64,000 nt of DNA from Prescottella equi (lineage in GTDB: Bacteria; Actinomycetota; Actinomycetes; Mycobacteriales; Mycobacteriaceae): NCBI RefSeq assembly GCF_020171745.1, contig NZ_JAIVAH010000020.1:175317-239316 (forward strand), in the 5' to 3' direction. This document shows positions 19,133 to 30,737 of this stretch, in pieces; the first letter of the stretch is position 1, and every line of letters begins with the position of its first letter. The position numbers were made by a program, and so were the translations under genes. Under the pieces are notes generated by a model, which saw only the letters and a program-made list of their open reading frames with translations, made no database searches and was not told where the DNA came from.

Positions 19133-20146
19133 CTAGACGGCGGCGGCGATCCGGTCGCCGACCTCGGTGGTGACGATCGGGGCGTCGCCGCGCGAAGCCA
19201 GATCGGCCTCGACGGCGGCCTCGATGCGCGCGGCGTCGTCCTCACGGCCGAGGTGACGCAGCAGCATCGCGGCCGACAGGATCGCGGCGGTCGGGTCGGC
19301 GATGCCCTGGCCCGCGATGTCCGGTGCCGAGCCGTGAACCGGCTCGAACATCGACGGGTTGGTGCCCGACGCATCGATGTTGGCGCTCGCGGCCAGACCG
19401 ATACCACCGGTGACGGCGCCCGCCAGGTCGGTGATGATGTCGCCGAACAGGTTGTCGGTGACGATCACGTCGAAGCGCGCCGGGTCGGTGACCATGTAGA
19501 TAGTCGCAGCGTCGATGTGGCAGTACGCCGTCTCGACCTCCGGGTACTCGGCGCCGACGGTCTCCATCGCGCGGGTCCAGATGCGACCGGCGTTCGAGAG
19601 CACGTTGGTCTTGTGGATCAGCGTCAGGTGCTTGCGACGCTTCTGTGCCAGCTCGTACGCGGCGCGGACGACGCGCTCGGCACCGAACCAGGTGTTGACC
19701 GAGACCTCGGTCGCGACCTCGTGCGGGGTGCCGACGCGGATCGAGCCACCGTTGCCGGTGTACGGGCCCTCGGTGCCCTCGCGGACGACGATGAAGTCGA
19801 TGTCCGGGTTGGCGGCGAGCGGCGAGCTCGACTCCGGGTAGGTGCGCGCCGGACGCAGGTTCACGTGGTGATCGAGAAGGAAGCGCATGTTCAGCAGCAG
19901 GCCACGCTCGAGGATGCCGGGTGCGACGAACCGCGGGTCGCCGATGGCGCCGAGCAGGATCGCGTCGTGCTGACGGATCGCGTCGAGCTCGGCCTCGGGC
20001 AGCAGGTCGCCGGTCTCGTTGTAGCGCTTGGCACCGAGGTCGAACTCGGTGGTCTCCACATCCGGAACCAGCTTCCGCAGGACCTTCAGCGCTTCCGCCG
20101 TGACCTCGACACCGATGCCGTCACCGGGGATGACCGCAAGCTTCAT
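19133..20146 (-). CDS. leuB: 3-isopropylmalate dehydrogenase
   Basis: Oxidatively decarboxylates 3-isopropylmalate in leucine synthesis. The ATG at 20146 gives 337 residues beginning [20 protein letters not shown], the normal start of the family; the longer upstream frame is not conserved. [14 protein letters not shown] and [15 protein letters not shown], with the metal-binding Asp residues, are characteristic. It lies downstream of serA on the same strand but a terminator hairpin separates them, so it may have its own promoter in the 60 bases before its start. Confidence 0.97.
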   Translation of the reverse strand: MKLAVIPGDGIGVEVTAEALKVLRKLVPDVETTEFDLGAKRYNETGDLLPEAELDAIRQHDAILLGAIGDPRFVAPGILERGLLLNMRFLLDHHVNLRPARTYPESSSPLAANPDIDFIVVREGTEGPYTGNGGSIRVGTPHEVATEVSVNTWFGAERVVRAAYELAQKRRKHLTLIHKTNVLSNAGRIWTRAMETVGAEYPEVETAYCHIDAATIYMVTDPARFDVIVTDNLFGDIITDLAGAVTGGIGLAASANIDASGTNPSMFEPVHGSAPDIAGQGIADPTAAILSAAMLLRHLGREDDAARIEAAVEADLASRGDAPIVTTEVGDRIAAAV

Positions 20147-20205
20147 GGGACACACTCTCTTTCGACTGAGAATCCACCGGTGGCGTGAGACACCCCGGCT
20201 GCGCC

Positions 20206-20240
20206 GGTGGCCGCGACCGTCCTCGACGATCGCGGCCACC
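20206..20240 (-). terminator. Terminator downstream of serA
   Basis: GGTGGCCGCGA (20206-20216) pairs perfectly with TCGCGGCCACC (20230-20240), and a smaller CGTC/GACG pairing lies in the loop. It sits 18 bases beyond the serA stop and before leuB. Confidence 0.8.
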
Positions 20241-20258
20241 GGGTGGGTATGGGGAGGA

Positions 20259-21851
20259 TCAGGACAGGTCGACCTGCGCGACGCGAGCGTCGAGCTGCTC
20301 GACGATCTGCGCAACCTCGGCGTCGCCGACGACCTTGTCGACGCGCAGGATGACGGTGGCGCCCTCGCCCTCGACGTCCTGGCTCAACGCGGCGGCCTGG
20401 ATGTCGATGCCGGCGGTGCCCAGGACGGTGCCCAGGACACCGAGCACGCCCGGACGATCCGCGTAGTGCACGACGATGTTGTGGCCCTCGGCGCGCAGGT
20501 CGAAGCTGCGGCCGTTGATGTTGACGATCTTCTCGACCTGCTGCAGGCCGGTCAGCGCACCCGCGACGGTGGTGACGGTACCGTCGGCGGCAACCGCGCG
20601 GACCTCGACGGCGCTGCGGTGCGTCTGCGCCTCGCTGTGCTTCTCGACCTCGACGCTCACGCCACGCTGCTCGGCGAGCTGCGGGGCGTTGACGAACGTG
20701 ACGGCCTCGTCGCTGCTCGCCGAGAACAGGCCACGCAGAGCGGCCAGGCCCAGGATGTCGACGTTCTCGGCCGACAGTTCGCCGCTCGCGACGACCTGGA
20801 CGTTCTGGACGGCCTCGGGCGACAGGGTGCCGGCGAGCAGACCCAGCTTGCGGACCAGCTCGAGCCACGGGGCGACCTCTTCGCCGACCGGGCCGCCGGA
20901 GACGTTGACCGCGTCCGGCACGAACTCGCCGGCCAGGGCCAGCAGGACGCTCTTGGCGACGTCGGTGCCCGCGCGGTCCTGGGCCTCCGAGGTGGAAGCA
21001 CCGAGGTGCGGGGTGACGACGACGTTGTCGAGGTCGAACAGCTTGGAGTCGGTGCACGGCTCGGTGTTGAACACGTCGAGGCCGGCGGCGCGGACCTTGC
21101 CGTTCACGAGCGCGTCGTACAGCGCGTCCTCGTCGATCAGGCCACCGCGAGCGGCGTTGACGATGATGACGCCGTCCTTGGCCTTGGCCAGACGCTCGGC
21201 GTTCAGCAGACCCGCGGTCTCCTTGGTCTTGGGCAGGTGCACCGAGATGAAGTCGGCGCGCTCGACCAGCTGATCGATGTCGACCAGCTCGATGCCCAGC
21301 TGCGCGGCGCGAGCGGCCGGCAGGTAGGGGTCGTACGCGATGATCTCGGTCTCGAACGCGGCGAGACGCTGCGCGAACAGCTGGCCGATGCGGCCCAGGC
21401 CGACGACGCCGACGGTCTTGCCGAGGATCTCGGTGCCGTTGAAGCTCGAACGCTTCCAAGTCTTCTCACGCAGCGTGCGGTCGGCGGCCGGGATCTGGCG
21501 CGCGGTCGACAGCAGCAGCGACACGGCGTGCTCGGCGGCCGAGTGGATGTTGGAGGTCGGCGCGTTGACGACCATGACGCCACGCTCGGTGGCGGCCGGG
21601 ATGTCGACGTTGTCGAGGCCGACGCCGGCGCGACCGACGATCTTCAGCTTCGTGGCAGCGGCGAGCACCTCGGCGTCGACCGTCGTGGCCGAGCGGACGA
21701 GCAGGGCGTCGGCCTCGGGCACGGCCGCGAGCAGCGCGGGGCGGTCCGGGCCGTCGACCCAGCGCACCTCGACACCGTCACCGAGCGCATCGACGGTCGA
21801 TTGTGCGAGCTTGTCGGCGATCAGGACAACGGGACGGCCATTCTGGCTCAC
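20259..21851 (-). CDS. serA: D-3-phosphoglycerate dehydrogenase (long form)
   Basis: First step of serine synthesis, 3-phosphoglycerate to phosphohydroxypyruvate. The GTG at 21851, after an AGGAG site, gives 530 residues, the long actinobacterial form: substrate/nucleotide-binding domain ([24 protein letters not shown], the catalytic His in [12 protein letters not shown]), an intervening ASB domain, and a C-terminal ACT domain ([15 protein letters not shown], about 455-530), where L-serine normally gives feedback control. Confidence 0.97.
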   Translation of the reverse strand: MSQNGRPVVLIADKLAQSTVDALGDGVEVRWVDGPDRPALLAAVPEADALLVRSATTVDAEVLAAATKLKIVGRAGVGLDNVDIPAATERGVMVVNAPTSNIHSAAEHAVSLLLSTARQIPAADRTLREKTWKRSSFNGTEILGKTVGVVGLGRIGQLFAQRLAAFETEIIAYDPYLPAARAAQLGIELVDIDQLVERADFISVHLPKTKETAGLLNAERLAKAKDGVIIVNAARGGLIDEDALYDALVNGKVRAAGLDVFNTEPCTDSKLFDLDNVVVTPHLGASTSEAQDRAGTDVAKSVLLALAGEFVPDAVNVSGGPVGEEVAPWLELVRKLGLLAGTLSPEAVQNVQVVASGELSAENVDILGLAALRGLFSASSDEAVTFVNAPQLAEQRGVSVEVEKHSEAQTHRSAVEVRAVAADGTVTTVAGALTGLQQVEKIVNINGRSFDLRAEGHNIVVHYADRPGVLGVLGTVLGTAGIDIQAAALSQDVEGEGATVILRVDKVVGDAEVAQIVEQLDARVAQVDLS

Positions 21852-22057
21852 GAGGAACTCTCCTGTGTTTCGGTGTCTGGGTGTGTCGGGTCGAGCGATT
21901 GTCCTCGGCCGGGCACCGCTTCGGGCGCGCACGGGTCGCAGACGTGATCAGTTTAGTTGGCCGGGCGCCGTGATTCCGCAGGGCGGGTACCGGCTACCAC
22001 ATAGTGGACACCGGCGGTACGCAATTCGGAGATTCTCGCCACAGCCGAGAACGACTC

Positions 22058-22099
22058 CGGCCCGGGGGCCGCGCGACGAAACGCGCGGCCCCCGGGCCG
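22058..22099 (-). terminator. Terminator of the ilvBNC operon
   Basis: A perfect 18-bp, very GC-rich stem (22058-22075 and 22082-22099) with loop ACGAAA, 17 bases after the ilvC stop. It also protects serA from read-through. Confidence 0.93.
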
Positions 22100-22116
22100 A
22101 ATTGAGAGGCTGTGGA

Positions 22117-23694
<1,578 letters not shown>

Positions 23695-23698
<4 letters not shown>

Positions 23699-25656
23699 TG
23701 GCGATCCTCTCCGGCTTCGGCCTCGGAGGCAGCCTGCTCACGCGCGGCGCCTTCCTGCATGGCCTCGTGAATGGTTGCGGGCTCGTCCGCAGCCTCGTCT
23801 TCGTCGAACAGCGGGCGGATGCCCCGCGCCGCCATGATCTCGTCGTTGCTGGTGCCGGCGGCGACCATCGGCCACACCTGGGCGTCCTTGCCGACGATGA
23901 AGTCGATGACGACAGGCTTGTCGTTGATCGACTGCGCGGTGCGGATGGCGTCCTCGACGTCCTCCTCACGCTCGACCCGGATACCCACGCAGCCCAGCGC
24001 CTCGGCCAGCTTGACGAAGTCCGGGATCCGGACGGCGCCGTGCGTGCCCAGGTTCGTGTTCGAGTAGCGCTCGTCGTAGAACAGGGTCTGCCACTGGCGG
24101 ACCATGCCCAGGTTGCCGTTGTTGACGAGCGCGACCTTGATCGGCACGCCCTCGAGGGCACACGTGGCCAGTTCCTGATTGGTCATCTGGAAGCAGCCGT
24201 CGCCGTCGATGGCCCAGACCTCGCGGTCCGGCATGCCCATCTTGGCGCCCATCGCGGCCGGCACGGCGTAGCCCATCGTGCCCAGGCCACCCGAGTTGAG
24301 CCACGTGCGCGGCTTCTCGTAGTTGACGAACTGCGCCGCCCACATCTGGTGCTGGCCGACGCCGGCGCAGTAGATGGCGTCCGGGCCCGCGAGCCGGCCG
24401 ACGGCCTGGATCACGTACTCGGGCGACAGCGCGCCGTCCGAGGGACGGTCGTACGCCAGCGGGTAGGTGCGGCGGATGTTGTCCAGGTACGCCCACCACT
24501 CGGTGAGGTCGAGGGACGTGCCGGTCGCCTGATCGGCGCGGATCGCCTCGATCAGCTCGGTGATGACCTCCTTGCAGTCGCCCACGATCGGGACGTCCGC
24601 GTGGCGGTTCTTACCGATCTCGGCCGGGTCGATGTCCGCGTGGATGACCTTGGCGTCGGGCGCGAACGAGTCCAGCTGACCGGTGACACGGTCGTCGAAG
24701 CGCGCACCGAGGGTGATCAGGAGATCACTCCGCTGCAGCGCCGCAACCGCGGCCACGGTGCCGTGCATGCCCGGCATGCCGCAGTTGAGCTGGTGGCTGT
24801 CCGGGAACGCGCCGCGCGCCATCAGGGTCGTGACGACGGGAATGCCGGTGAGCTCGGCCAGTTCGAGGAGTTCCGGCGATGCGTCGGCCTTGATGACACC
24901 GCCACCGACGTACAGGACCGGCGACTTGGCGTCGGCGATCAGGCGTGCGGCCTCGCGCACCTGCTTGCCGTGCGGCTTGGTGACCGGACGGTAGCCCGGC
25001 AGGTGCATCTCCGGCGGCCACGAGAACGTGGTCTGCGCCTGCAGGATGTCCTTCGGGATGTCGACGAGGACCGCGCCCGGGCGCCCGCTCGACGCGAGGT
25101 AGAACGCCTCCGCCAGGATCCGCGGGATGTCGATGCCCTCGGTGATGAGGAAGTTGTGCTTCGTGATCGGCATCGTGATGCCGGAGATGTCGGCTTCCTG
25201 GAACGCGTCGGTGCCGATCAGTCCGCGACCCACCTGACCGGTGATCGCGACGACCGGGACCGAGTCCATCTGAGCGTCGGCGAGCGGGGTCACCAGGTTC
25301 GTCGCACCGGGGCCGGAGGTCGCCATGCAGACGCCGACCTTGCCGGTGGCCTGCGCGTATCCGGTCGCGGCGTGCCCCGCGCCCTGCTCGTGCCGGACCA
25401 GGACGTGGCGGACCTTCTTCGAGTCGAAGAGCGGGTCGTACACCGGCAGCACGGCACCACCCGGGATACCGAACACGGTGTCGACCTCGAGCTCCTCGAG
25501 GGCTCGGACCACGGACTGCGCGCCGGTGACCCGCTCAGGGGCGACCTGACGACGGTTACCGGGCTGCGCGGTGGCAGCCCTACTGTCTCCCGCGGTCGGG
25601 CCGGTAGCTCCCGACTTGCGCGGCGTGGGTTGAGGCCGTGCGGTTGGTGCGCTCAC
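23695..25656 (-). CDS. ilvB: Acetolactate synthase large subunit
   Basis: Thiamine-diphosphate enzyme that condenses pyruvate with pyruvate or 2-oxobutyrate, the first common step to Val, Leu and Ile. 653 residues, with a low-complexity N-terminal extension (1-40) and an acidic C-terminal tail. Visible are the ThDP-activating Glu in [14 protein letters not shown], the FAD-binding middle domain, and the ThDP/Mg motif [14 protein letters not shown]...[11 protein letters not shown] start after an AGAGGA site. Expression is likely controlled by the attenuator at 25706-25859. Confidence 0.98.
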
Positions 25657-25705
25657 TGGAGAAATCCTCTGCGATTCTGGCTCTGCGGTTCTGGATCAGG
25701 GCAAC

Positions 25706-25739
25706 AAAAAACCCTCGTCAGCATCAGCTGTACGAGGGT
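25706..25739 (-). terminator. Attenuator hairpin in the ilvB leader
   Basis: On the minus strand ACCCTCGT pairs with ACGAGGGT, extended by CAGC/GCTG with one bulged A and a TGAT loop, and is followed directly by six T. It lies about 50 bases before ilvB and just after the leader peptide, the textbook position for transcription attenuation. Confidence 0.93.
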
Positions 25740-25810
25740 GGCGCGTCGTTATCTGGCGAGTTGCAACAACCGGCTCAGGCGACGACGCGCCGGCCGATTA
25801 CGAGCAACTC
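25740..25810 (-). promoter_or_regulatory. Competing leader RNA segments of the ilvB attenuator
   Basis: GAGTTGC (25804-25810, within the Leu codons) is complementary to GCAACTC (25758-25764), and GGCGCGTCGT (25782-25791, within the Val codons) to ACGACGCGCC (25740-25749). The two pairings interleave, so they are unlikely to coexist, and the second ends one base before the terminator. A stalled ribosome on Leu/Val/Ile codons could choose between them. The exact antiterminator is not resolved by eye. Confidence 0.6.
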
Positions 25811-25822
25811 ATTCTGCTTCAC
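25775..25822 (-). CDS. ilvB leader peptide (attenuation)
   Basis: A 15-codon frame starting with GTG on the minus strand reads MKQNELLVIGRRVVA and stops at TGA (25777-25775). Six of its 15 residues are Leu, Ile or Val, the end-products of the pathway controlled, as in the corynebacterial ilvB leader. Ribosome stalling at these codons when charged tRNA is scarce would favour read-through of the hairpin at 25706-25739. There is no Shine-Dalgarno; the predicted transcription start (about 25823) is next to the GTG, so the peptide is probably translated leaderless. Confidence 0.85.
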   Translation of the reverse strand: MKQNELLVIGRRVVA

Positions 25823-25829
25823 GCGCTCG

Positions 25830-25859
25830 ACGGTAGGCGCGCGAATGGTAGACAGTCAA
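25830..25859 (-). promoter_or_regulatory. ilvB promoter
   Basis: TTGACT (-35, 25859-25854), an 18-base spacer and TACCGT (-10, 25835-25830) on the minus strand, with start predicted near 25823. This places the whole leader peptide and attenuator on the transcript. Confidence 0.75.
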
Positions 25860-25861
25860 CT

Positions 25862-25892
25862 TTGATGAGTGCGCTGTCCCAGAATGTAAGAT
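25862..25892 (+). promoter_or_regulatory. Promoter of the PH-domain gene
   Basis: TTGATG (25862-25867) and TAAGAT (25887-25892) with a 19-base spacer, 28 bases before the GTG at 25921. It is divergent from, and just outside, the ilvB promoter. Confidence 0.5.
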
Positions 25893-25920
25893 GCCTCGGC
25901 TGCAGTGCGAAGATGTAGAG

Positions 25921-26433
25921 GTGTCATCTCCTCAGCAGCCCGTGCCACCACAGTCATCATCCCATACGCCCGCGGACAGCCGACAGGTCATCCGGATTTC
26001 GCCGCTCGCGCTGATTGCGTGCATCTTCCTGCTGTTCTGCCTCAGCTTCCCGGTTCTGGGTTGGCCGGCGGCCTTCAGCTGGACGCTGGTGATCCCGTTC
26101 CTCATCGGCGCCTGGGTGCTGCGCGTGCGCACCACCGTCACGCCGGACGGGCTCGAACTGCGCCGCGCCTTCTCGTCGCAGTCCATATCGTGGGATCGGA
26201 TCAAGGGCTTCCGCTTCCCCAAGCGGGGCTGGGCGCGCGCCGACCTCGTGGACGGCACCGAGGTGTCGCTGCCGACCGTGACGTTCGGCCGGCTGCCCCA
26301 GCTGGCGTCCGCGAGCGGCGGCCGGGTCACCGACCCGTACGCAGCCGCACGCGAGGCGGAAGCGCGCAAGTGGGCAGAGGAAGAGGCCGCCAAGGCGGAG
26401 GCCACCGACGCGCCGGAGCCGAATGCCGAATGA
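25921..26433 (+). CDS. PH-domain membrane protein (CFP6-like)
   Basis: 170 residues: a Ser/Pro/Gln-rich cytoplasmic N-terminus, two hydrophobic spans around residues 30-70 (ISPLALIACIFLLF, then AAFSWTLVIPFLIGAWVL), then a bacterial PH-like domain (RTTVTPDGLELRRAFSSQ, SWDRIKGFRFPKRGWARA). The acidic C-terminus ends in Ala/Glu repeats. In M. tuberculosis the same position next to ilvB holds Rv3004 (Cfp6), a PH-domain antigen of unknown function. The GTG at 25921 begins the frame after GAAGATGTAGAG. Confidence 0.8.
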   Translation: MSSPQQPVPPQSSSHTPADSRQVIRISPLALIACIFLLFCLSFPVLGWPAAFSWTLVIPFLIGAWVLRVRTTVTPDGLELRRAFSSQSISWDRIKGFRFPKRGWARADLVDGTEVSLPTVTFGRLPQLASASGGRVTDPYAAAREAEARKWAEEEAAKAEATDAPEPNAE

Positions 26434-26624
26434 CCCGGTCACGGGAGTAGCGTCGCACCAGGACGTCTCCCACTCCCACCGGAGATGACGAGGCAGTTCT
26501 AACAGCCGATATCGGGTCCAGCCGACCAGCACACCACGGGCCCACACCATCACGAACTTTTTTCGCCGCGCTCGGCGTGCACAGCCCGCCGCCGAGAACC
26601 GCTGATCGACGAAGGAATCCGCCC

Positions 26625-28466
26625 ATGCCCCCGCTGAGGTCACGCACCACCACCGTCGGACGCAACGCTGCCGGAGCCCGCTCGCTGTGGCGCGCCACCG
26701 GTATGACCGACTCCGACTTCGGTAAGCCGATCGTCGCGATCGCCAACTCGTACACCCAGTTCGTTCCCGGCCACGTCCATCTCAAGGACGTCGGCGACAT
26801 CGTCGCCGAGGCCGTCCGCGCCGCCGGCGGCGTGCCCCGCGAGTTCCACACGATCGCCGTCGACGACGGCATCGCGATGGGCCACGGCGGCATGCTGTAC
26901 TCGCTGCCCAGCCGCGAGATCATCGCCGACTCGGTCGAGTACATGGTCAACGCCCACACCGCGGACGCGCTGGTGTGCATCTCGAACTGCGACAAGATCA
27001 CCCCCGGCATGCTCAATGCCGCAATGCGCCTGAACATCCCGACGGTCTTCGTCTCGGGTGGCCCGATGGAGGCCGGCAAGGCCGTCGTCGTGGGTGGCGT
27101 CGCACAGGCACCCACCGACCTGATCACCGCGATCTCCGCGAGCGCGAACGACTCCGTGTCCGAGGAGGGCCTGGACGAGGTCGAGCGCAGCGCCTGCCCG
27201 ACGTGTGGCTCCTGCTCCGGCATGTTCACCGCCAACTCGATGAACTGCCTCACCGAGGCGCTGGGTCTGGCCCTGCCCGGCAACGGGTCGACGCTGGCGA
27301 CGCACGAGGCACGCCGCGCCCTGTTCAGCCGCGCCGGCACCACCGTCGTCGAGGCCGCGCTGCGCTACTACCGCGACGAGGACGAGTCGGTCCTGCCGCG
27401 GAACATCGCCACCCCCAAGGCCTTCCGCAACGCGATGGCGCTGGACGTCGCGATGGGCGGCTCCACCAACACCGTCCTGCACACGCTCGCCGCGGCGCAG
27501 GAGGGCGAGGTCGACTTCGATCTGACCACGATCGACGAGATCAGCCGTCGTGTGCCGTGCCTGTCGAAGGTCTCCCCCAACTCGGACTACCACATGGAGG
27601 ACGTGCACCGGGCCGGCGGCATCCCCGCGCTGCTCGGTGAGCTGCGCCGTGCGGACCTGCTCGAGACCGACGTCTCCACCGTCCACACCAAGAGCTTCGA
27701 CGAGTGGCTCGACACGTGGGACATCCGCTCCGGCAAGGCGTCCGACGAGGCGATCGAGCTGTTCCACGCGGCCCCGGGCGGCGTGCGCACCACCGAGCCG
27801 TTCTCGACGAACAACCGTTGGTCGGCGCTGGACACGGACGCCGAGGGCGGCTGCATCCGGGACAAGGAGCATGCGTACACCGTCGAGGGCGGCCTGTGCG
27901 TGCTGCGCGGCAACATCGCCGTCGACGGCGCGATCCTCAAGACCGCCGGCATCGACGAGGAGCTGTTCTCGTTCCAGGGCCCGGCCGTCGTCGTCGAGTC
28001 GCAGGAGGCGGCCGTCTCGGTGATCCTGCAGAAGCAGATCAAGCCGGGCGACGTCATCGTCGTGCGCTACGAGGGCCCCAAGGGTGGCCCGGGCATGCAG
28101 GAGATGCTGCACCCCACCGCATTCCTCAAGGGCGCCGGTCTGGGCAAGGAGTGCGCGCTGATCACCGACGGCCGCTTCTCCGGTGGCACGTCGGGCCTGT
28201 CGATCGGCCACATCTCCCCCGAGGCCGCGTCGGGCGGTGTGATCGGCCTCGTCGAGGACGGTGACCAGATCCGCATCGACGTCGCGACCCGCACGCTCGA
28301 GGTCCTCGTCGACGACGAGACCCTCGCCGCGCGCCGCGCCAAGATGGAGGCGTCCGAGCGTCCGTGGCAGCCGGTGGACCGTCAGCGCACCGTCACCACC
28401 GCGCTGCGCGCATACGCCGCCCTGGCCACCTCGGCCGACAAGGGCGCCGTCCGCCAGGTGCCGTAA
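26625..28466 (+). CDS. ilvD: Dihydroxy-acid dehydratase
   Basis: Dehydrates 2,3-dihydroxy-isovalerate or -methylvalerate to the 2-oxo acid, third common step of Val and Ile synthesis. The ATG at 26625 (site GAAGGAATCC) gives 613 residues, the size of the E. coli-type enzyme rather than the shorter mycobacterial type. Fe-S cluster and metal motifs [12 protein letters not shown] and [24 protein letters not shown] are intact, as are [13 protein letters not shown] and [18 protein letters not shown]. The 190-base leader shows a T6 run (26559-26564) but no convincing attenuator or leader peptide. Followed by a perfect 25-bp hairpin. Confidence 0.97.
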   Translation: MPPLRSRTTTVGRNAAGARSLWRATGMTDSDFGKPIVAIANSYTQFVPGHVHLKDVGDIVAEAVRAAGGVPREFHTIAVDDGIAMGHGGMLYSLPSREIIADSVEYMVNAHTADALVCISNCDKITPGMLNAAMRLNIPTVFVSGGPMEAGKAVVVGGVAQAPTDLITAISASANDSVSEEGLDEVERSACPTCGSCSGMFTANSMNCLTEALGLALPGNGSTLATHEARRALFSRAGTTVVEAALRYYRDEDESVLPRNIATPKAFRNAMALDVAMGGSTNTVLHTLAAAQEGEVDFDLTTIDEISRRVPCLSKVSPNSDYHMEDVHRAGGIPALLGELRRADLLETDVSTVHTKSFDEWLDTWDIRSGKASDEAIELFHAAPGGVRTTEPFSTNNRWSALDTDAEGGCIRDKEHAYTVEGGLCVLRGNIAVDGAILKTAGIDEELFSFQGPAVVVESQEAAVSVILQKQIKPGDVIVVRYEGPKGGPGMQEMLHPTAFLKGAGLGKECALITDGRFSGGTSGLSIGHISPEAASGGVIGLVEDGDQIRIDVATRTLEVLVDDETLAARRAKMEASERPWQPVDRQRTVTTALRAYAALATSADKGAVRQVP

Positions 28467-28477
28467 CACCGCTACAA

Positions 28478-28530
28478 CGGCTGAAGGGTCTCTTCACGCG
28501 CTCACAGCGCGTGAAGAGACCCTTCAGCCG
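28478..28530. terminator. Perfect 25-bp bidirectional terminator hairpin
   Basis: Arms 28478-28502 and 28506-28530 match perfectly over 25 bases with a CAC loop. It sits between the converging ilvD and DoxX-family genes. The length of perfect pairing is larger than needed for termination. Confidence 0.93.
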
Positions 28531-28544
28531 TATCGGGGTAGGCG

Positions 28545-29474
28545 TCAGATGACGGGATTCGCCCCGTTGAAGACGAACCACACCGTCAGGCCCAGTGCGA
28601 CGCCGAGCAGCAGGATCACGACCGACCCGACGTGCGGCCGGGTGGCCCATTTGCGGCGGCCGTCGATCGCGATCCGCCCCGGGCCGGTGAGGACGATCGC
28701 GGCCGCCGCGGCGCCGATCAGCGTCTCGTACTCGACGCCGCCGGGAGCGAAGTATTCGAGGCCGGGCAGCGCCGACTGCTTGAGACACCAGGCGTTGATC
28801 ATCACCGCCAGCACCGCTGCCCCCGCGAACGGGGTGAGCAGGCCCAGGATCAGCAGCGCGCCACCGGCGACCTCGCCGACCGCCCCCGCGACCGCAAGGG
28901 CACGCGCGTGATCGAATCCGGCGGTGACCAGGTCGTCCCGGTATCCGCCGAGCCCGGGGCCGTTCCACCATCCGGTCAGCTTCTGGAGACCGTGCGCGAG
29001 GAGGGTCCCGCCCACGGCGAGGCGCAACACCAGCAGCCCGACGTCGAGCGTGCCGCGGCGCGCATCCGCACCGTCGGACGGCGGACCTGCCGGAGCAACC
29101 GCAACCGGGGCGGCGATCGTGATGGGCTCGGACACAATCGGCTCCGAAACAATCGGCTCGGACACGGTCGGCTCCGAAATGAAGGATTCCGAAACGATCG
29201 GCCCGGACACCGTCGGCTCGGGGCGCACGATCACCTCGGTCACTTGATCCTCGACCACCGGTGGCGCCGGAACGTCCGGGGCGGGCCGGAAGACAGGGAT
29301 CTGCTCGGTGGGCAGACTGCTCAGATCGTCCGCGCCGGGATCGAAGTCGTCGTCGGTGCGCGGGATCGACGCCCGGACGGACTGTGCCGGAAACCGCTCC
29401 GTCGGCTGATCGAACGGACTGGGCGCGGTGCCCTGGCCGGTGGACGCGGGGTGCTCTCTCGGCTTGTCGGTCAC
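28545..29474 (-). CDS. DoxX-family membrane protein with SEP-repeat N-terminal extension
   Basis: 309 residues. Residues 1-165 are a disordered, acidic cytoplasmic region with a repeat of V/I-S-E-P-I/T units (coded at about 29100-29215 by imperfect 15-base repeats). Residues 165-309 form a DoxX domain with four membrane spans: LLVLRLAVGGTLLAHGLQKL, ALAVAGAVGEVAGGALLILGLL, then two more. GTG at 29474 was chosen because upstream sequence is not conserved. The same position in M. tuberculosis (Rv3005c) is DoxX, reported to join SodA and SseA in a membrane oxidoreductase complex. No strong ribosome binding site is visible. Confidence 0.85.
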   Translation of the reverse strand: MTDKPREHPASTGQGTAPSPFDQPTERFPAQSVRASIPRTDDDFDPGADDLSSLPTEQIPVFRPAPDVPAPPVVEDQVTEVIVRPEPTVSGPIVSESFISEPTVSEPIVSEPIVSEPITIAAPVAVAPAGPPSDGADARRGTLDVGLLVLRLAVGGTLLAHGLQKLTGWWNGPGLGGYRDDLVTAGFDHARALAVAGAVGEVAGGALLILGLLTPFAGAAVLAVMINAWCLKQSALPGLEYFAPGGVEYETLIGAAAAAIVLTGPGRIAIDGRRKWATRPHVGSVVILLLGVALGLTVWFVFNGANPVI

Positions 29475-29585
29475 GAAAGGCAGCCTAGGGCGGATCGCGG
29501 TGGGCCACCGGATTGTCGCTCCGGCGCGCCGGTCACACCGGGCGACGTGGCGACGACGGCGTTCCCTTCCGTAACGTCGTGCAGC

Positions 29586-30734
29586 ATGAGGATGGGTCAA
29601 CCGAGCCTGCGGGCACGCCGTGCGACCGTGGCCGCATTCTGCGCGATGGTCGTGATCACGGCCGCGGGATGCGCCCGCTTCGACGACACCGCGTCCTCCC
29701 CGTTCACCCCGGAGCCGACGTTCGGTTCCGGCGGCGAGGTGCAGCCGAGGGAGCCGTCGCCGCCGTCGTCGGTGGCGCCCCAGCCGTCGAAACCCGACGA
29801 CCCGTGCTTCGACCGCGATCCCAACGTCGTGGCGACGTGTCTCGACAGCACCGGCGGCCTGGTGATGCTGCCCGACGGGGCGTCGGCGCTGGTGACCGAG
29901 CGTCGCACCGGTCGGATCCTGCTGGTGACTCCGGGCCAGGCACCCACCGAGTTCGCCTCGGTCCCCGTCGATTCCGGTAGCGACGGCGGGCTGCTCGACA
30001 TCGCGCTCTCCCCCACGTTCGGCGAGGACAGGCTCGTCTACGCGTACATCACGACGGCGACCGACAACCGCGTGGTGCGCGTCGCCCCCGGCGACGTTCC
30101 CAAGGACGTGCTCACCGGCATTCCGCGTGGCGCCGAGGGCAATGCCGGATCACTGGAGTTCGCCGGCCCCGGCCAACTCATGGTGCTCACGGGTGATGCG
30201 GGTGACCCGGCCGCCGCGGCCGACCCGGGGTCGCTCGCCGGCAAGCTTCTCCGCGTCACCTCGCTGTCGACGGCGCCCGCGCCGCCCCGGCCGGCGGTCG
30301 CGCTGTCCGGCATCGGGCGTGCCGGTGGTGTGTGCACGGACGCCGACGGCGGTGTGTGGGTGACGGATCGGACGGCAACCGGGGACCGGTTGCAGCGGGT
30401 CCGCCCGGACGGCGCCGTCGGCGCTGCACCCGTGTGGACGTGGCCCGACAAGCCGGGCGTGGCCGGGTGCGCGGTGGCGGCCGGCGCCGTCGCGATCGCG
30501 CTCACCGACGGGCGAGCGGTGGCGGTGCTGACGACCGACCGCGAGACGGGTTCGGTGTCGTCCGCCCCCGCGCAACTCGCGCAGAACCTCTACGGCCGGC
30601 TCGGCGACGTCACGATCAGCGGTGAGGGCCAGATCTGGGCGTCGACGGTCAACAAGTCCGGGGGCGAGCCCGGGCCCACGGACGATCGTGTCGTGAAGAT
30701 TCCGCTGCCGTCCGGTGGCGGCGGATTCGACTGA
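29586..30734 (+). CDS. lppZ: Lipoprotein with beta-propeller (LppZ-like, sorbosone dehydrogenase family)
   Basis: 382 residues with a signal peptide (RARRATVAAFCAMVVI) and lipobox TAAGC, so it is anchored outside the membrane. After a Pro/Ser linker it continues as a glucose/sorbosone dehydrogenase-type beta-propeller (TGGLVMLPDGASALVTERRTGRI, DGGLLDIALSPTFGEDRLVYAYIT, AGSLEFAGPGQLMVLTGD). M. tuberculosis LppZ (Rv3006) is the positional equivalent. Whether PQQ is bound is not clear. It ends three bases from the convergent antiporter gene. Confidence 0.85.
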   Translation: MRMGQPSLRARRATVAAFCAMVVITAAGCARFDDTASSPFTPEPTFGSGGEVQPREPSPPSSVAPQPSKPDDPCFDRDPNVVATCLDSTGGLVMLPDGASALVTERRTGRILLVTPGQAPTEFASVPVDSGSDGGLLDIALSPTFGEDRLVYAYITTATDNRVVRVAPGDVPKDVLTGIPRGAEGNAGSLEFAGPGQLMVLTGDAGDPAAAADPGSLAGKLLRVTSLSTAPAPPRPAVALSGIGRAGGVCTDADGGVWVTDRTATGDRLQRVRPDGAVGAAPVWTWPDKPGVAGCAVAAGAVAIALTDGRAVAVLTTDRETGSVSSAPAQLAQNLYGRLGDVTISGEGQIWASTVNKSGGEPGPTDDRVVKIPLPSGGGGFD

Positions 30735-30737
30735 CGC

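Noticed and set aside
26434..26624. A second attenuator before ilvD, suggested by a T6 run near 26560
   Set aside because: No hairpin precedes the T run and no leader frame rich in Leu/Val/Ile was found.
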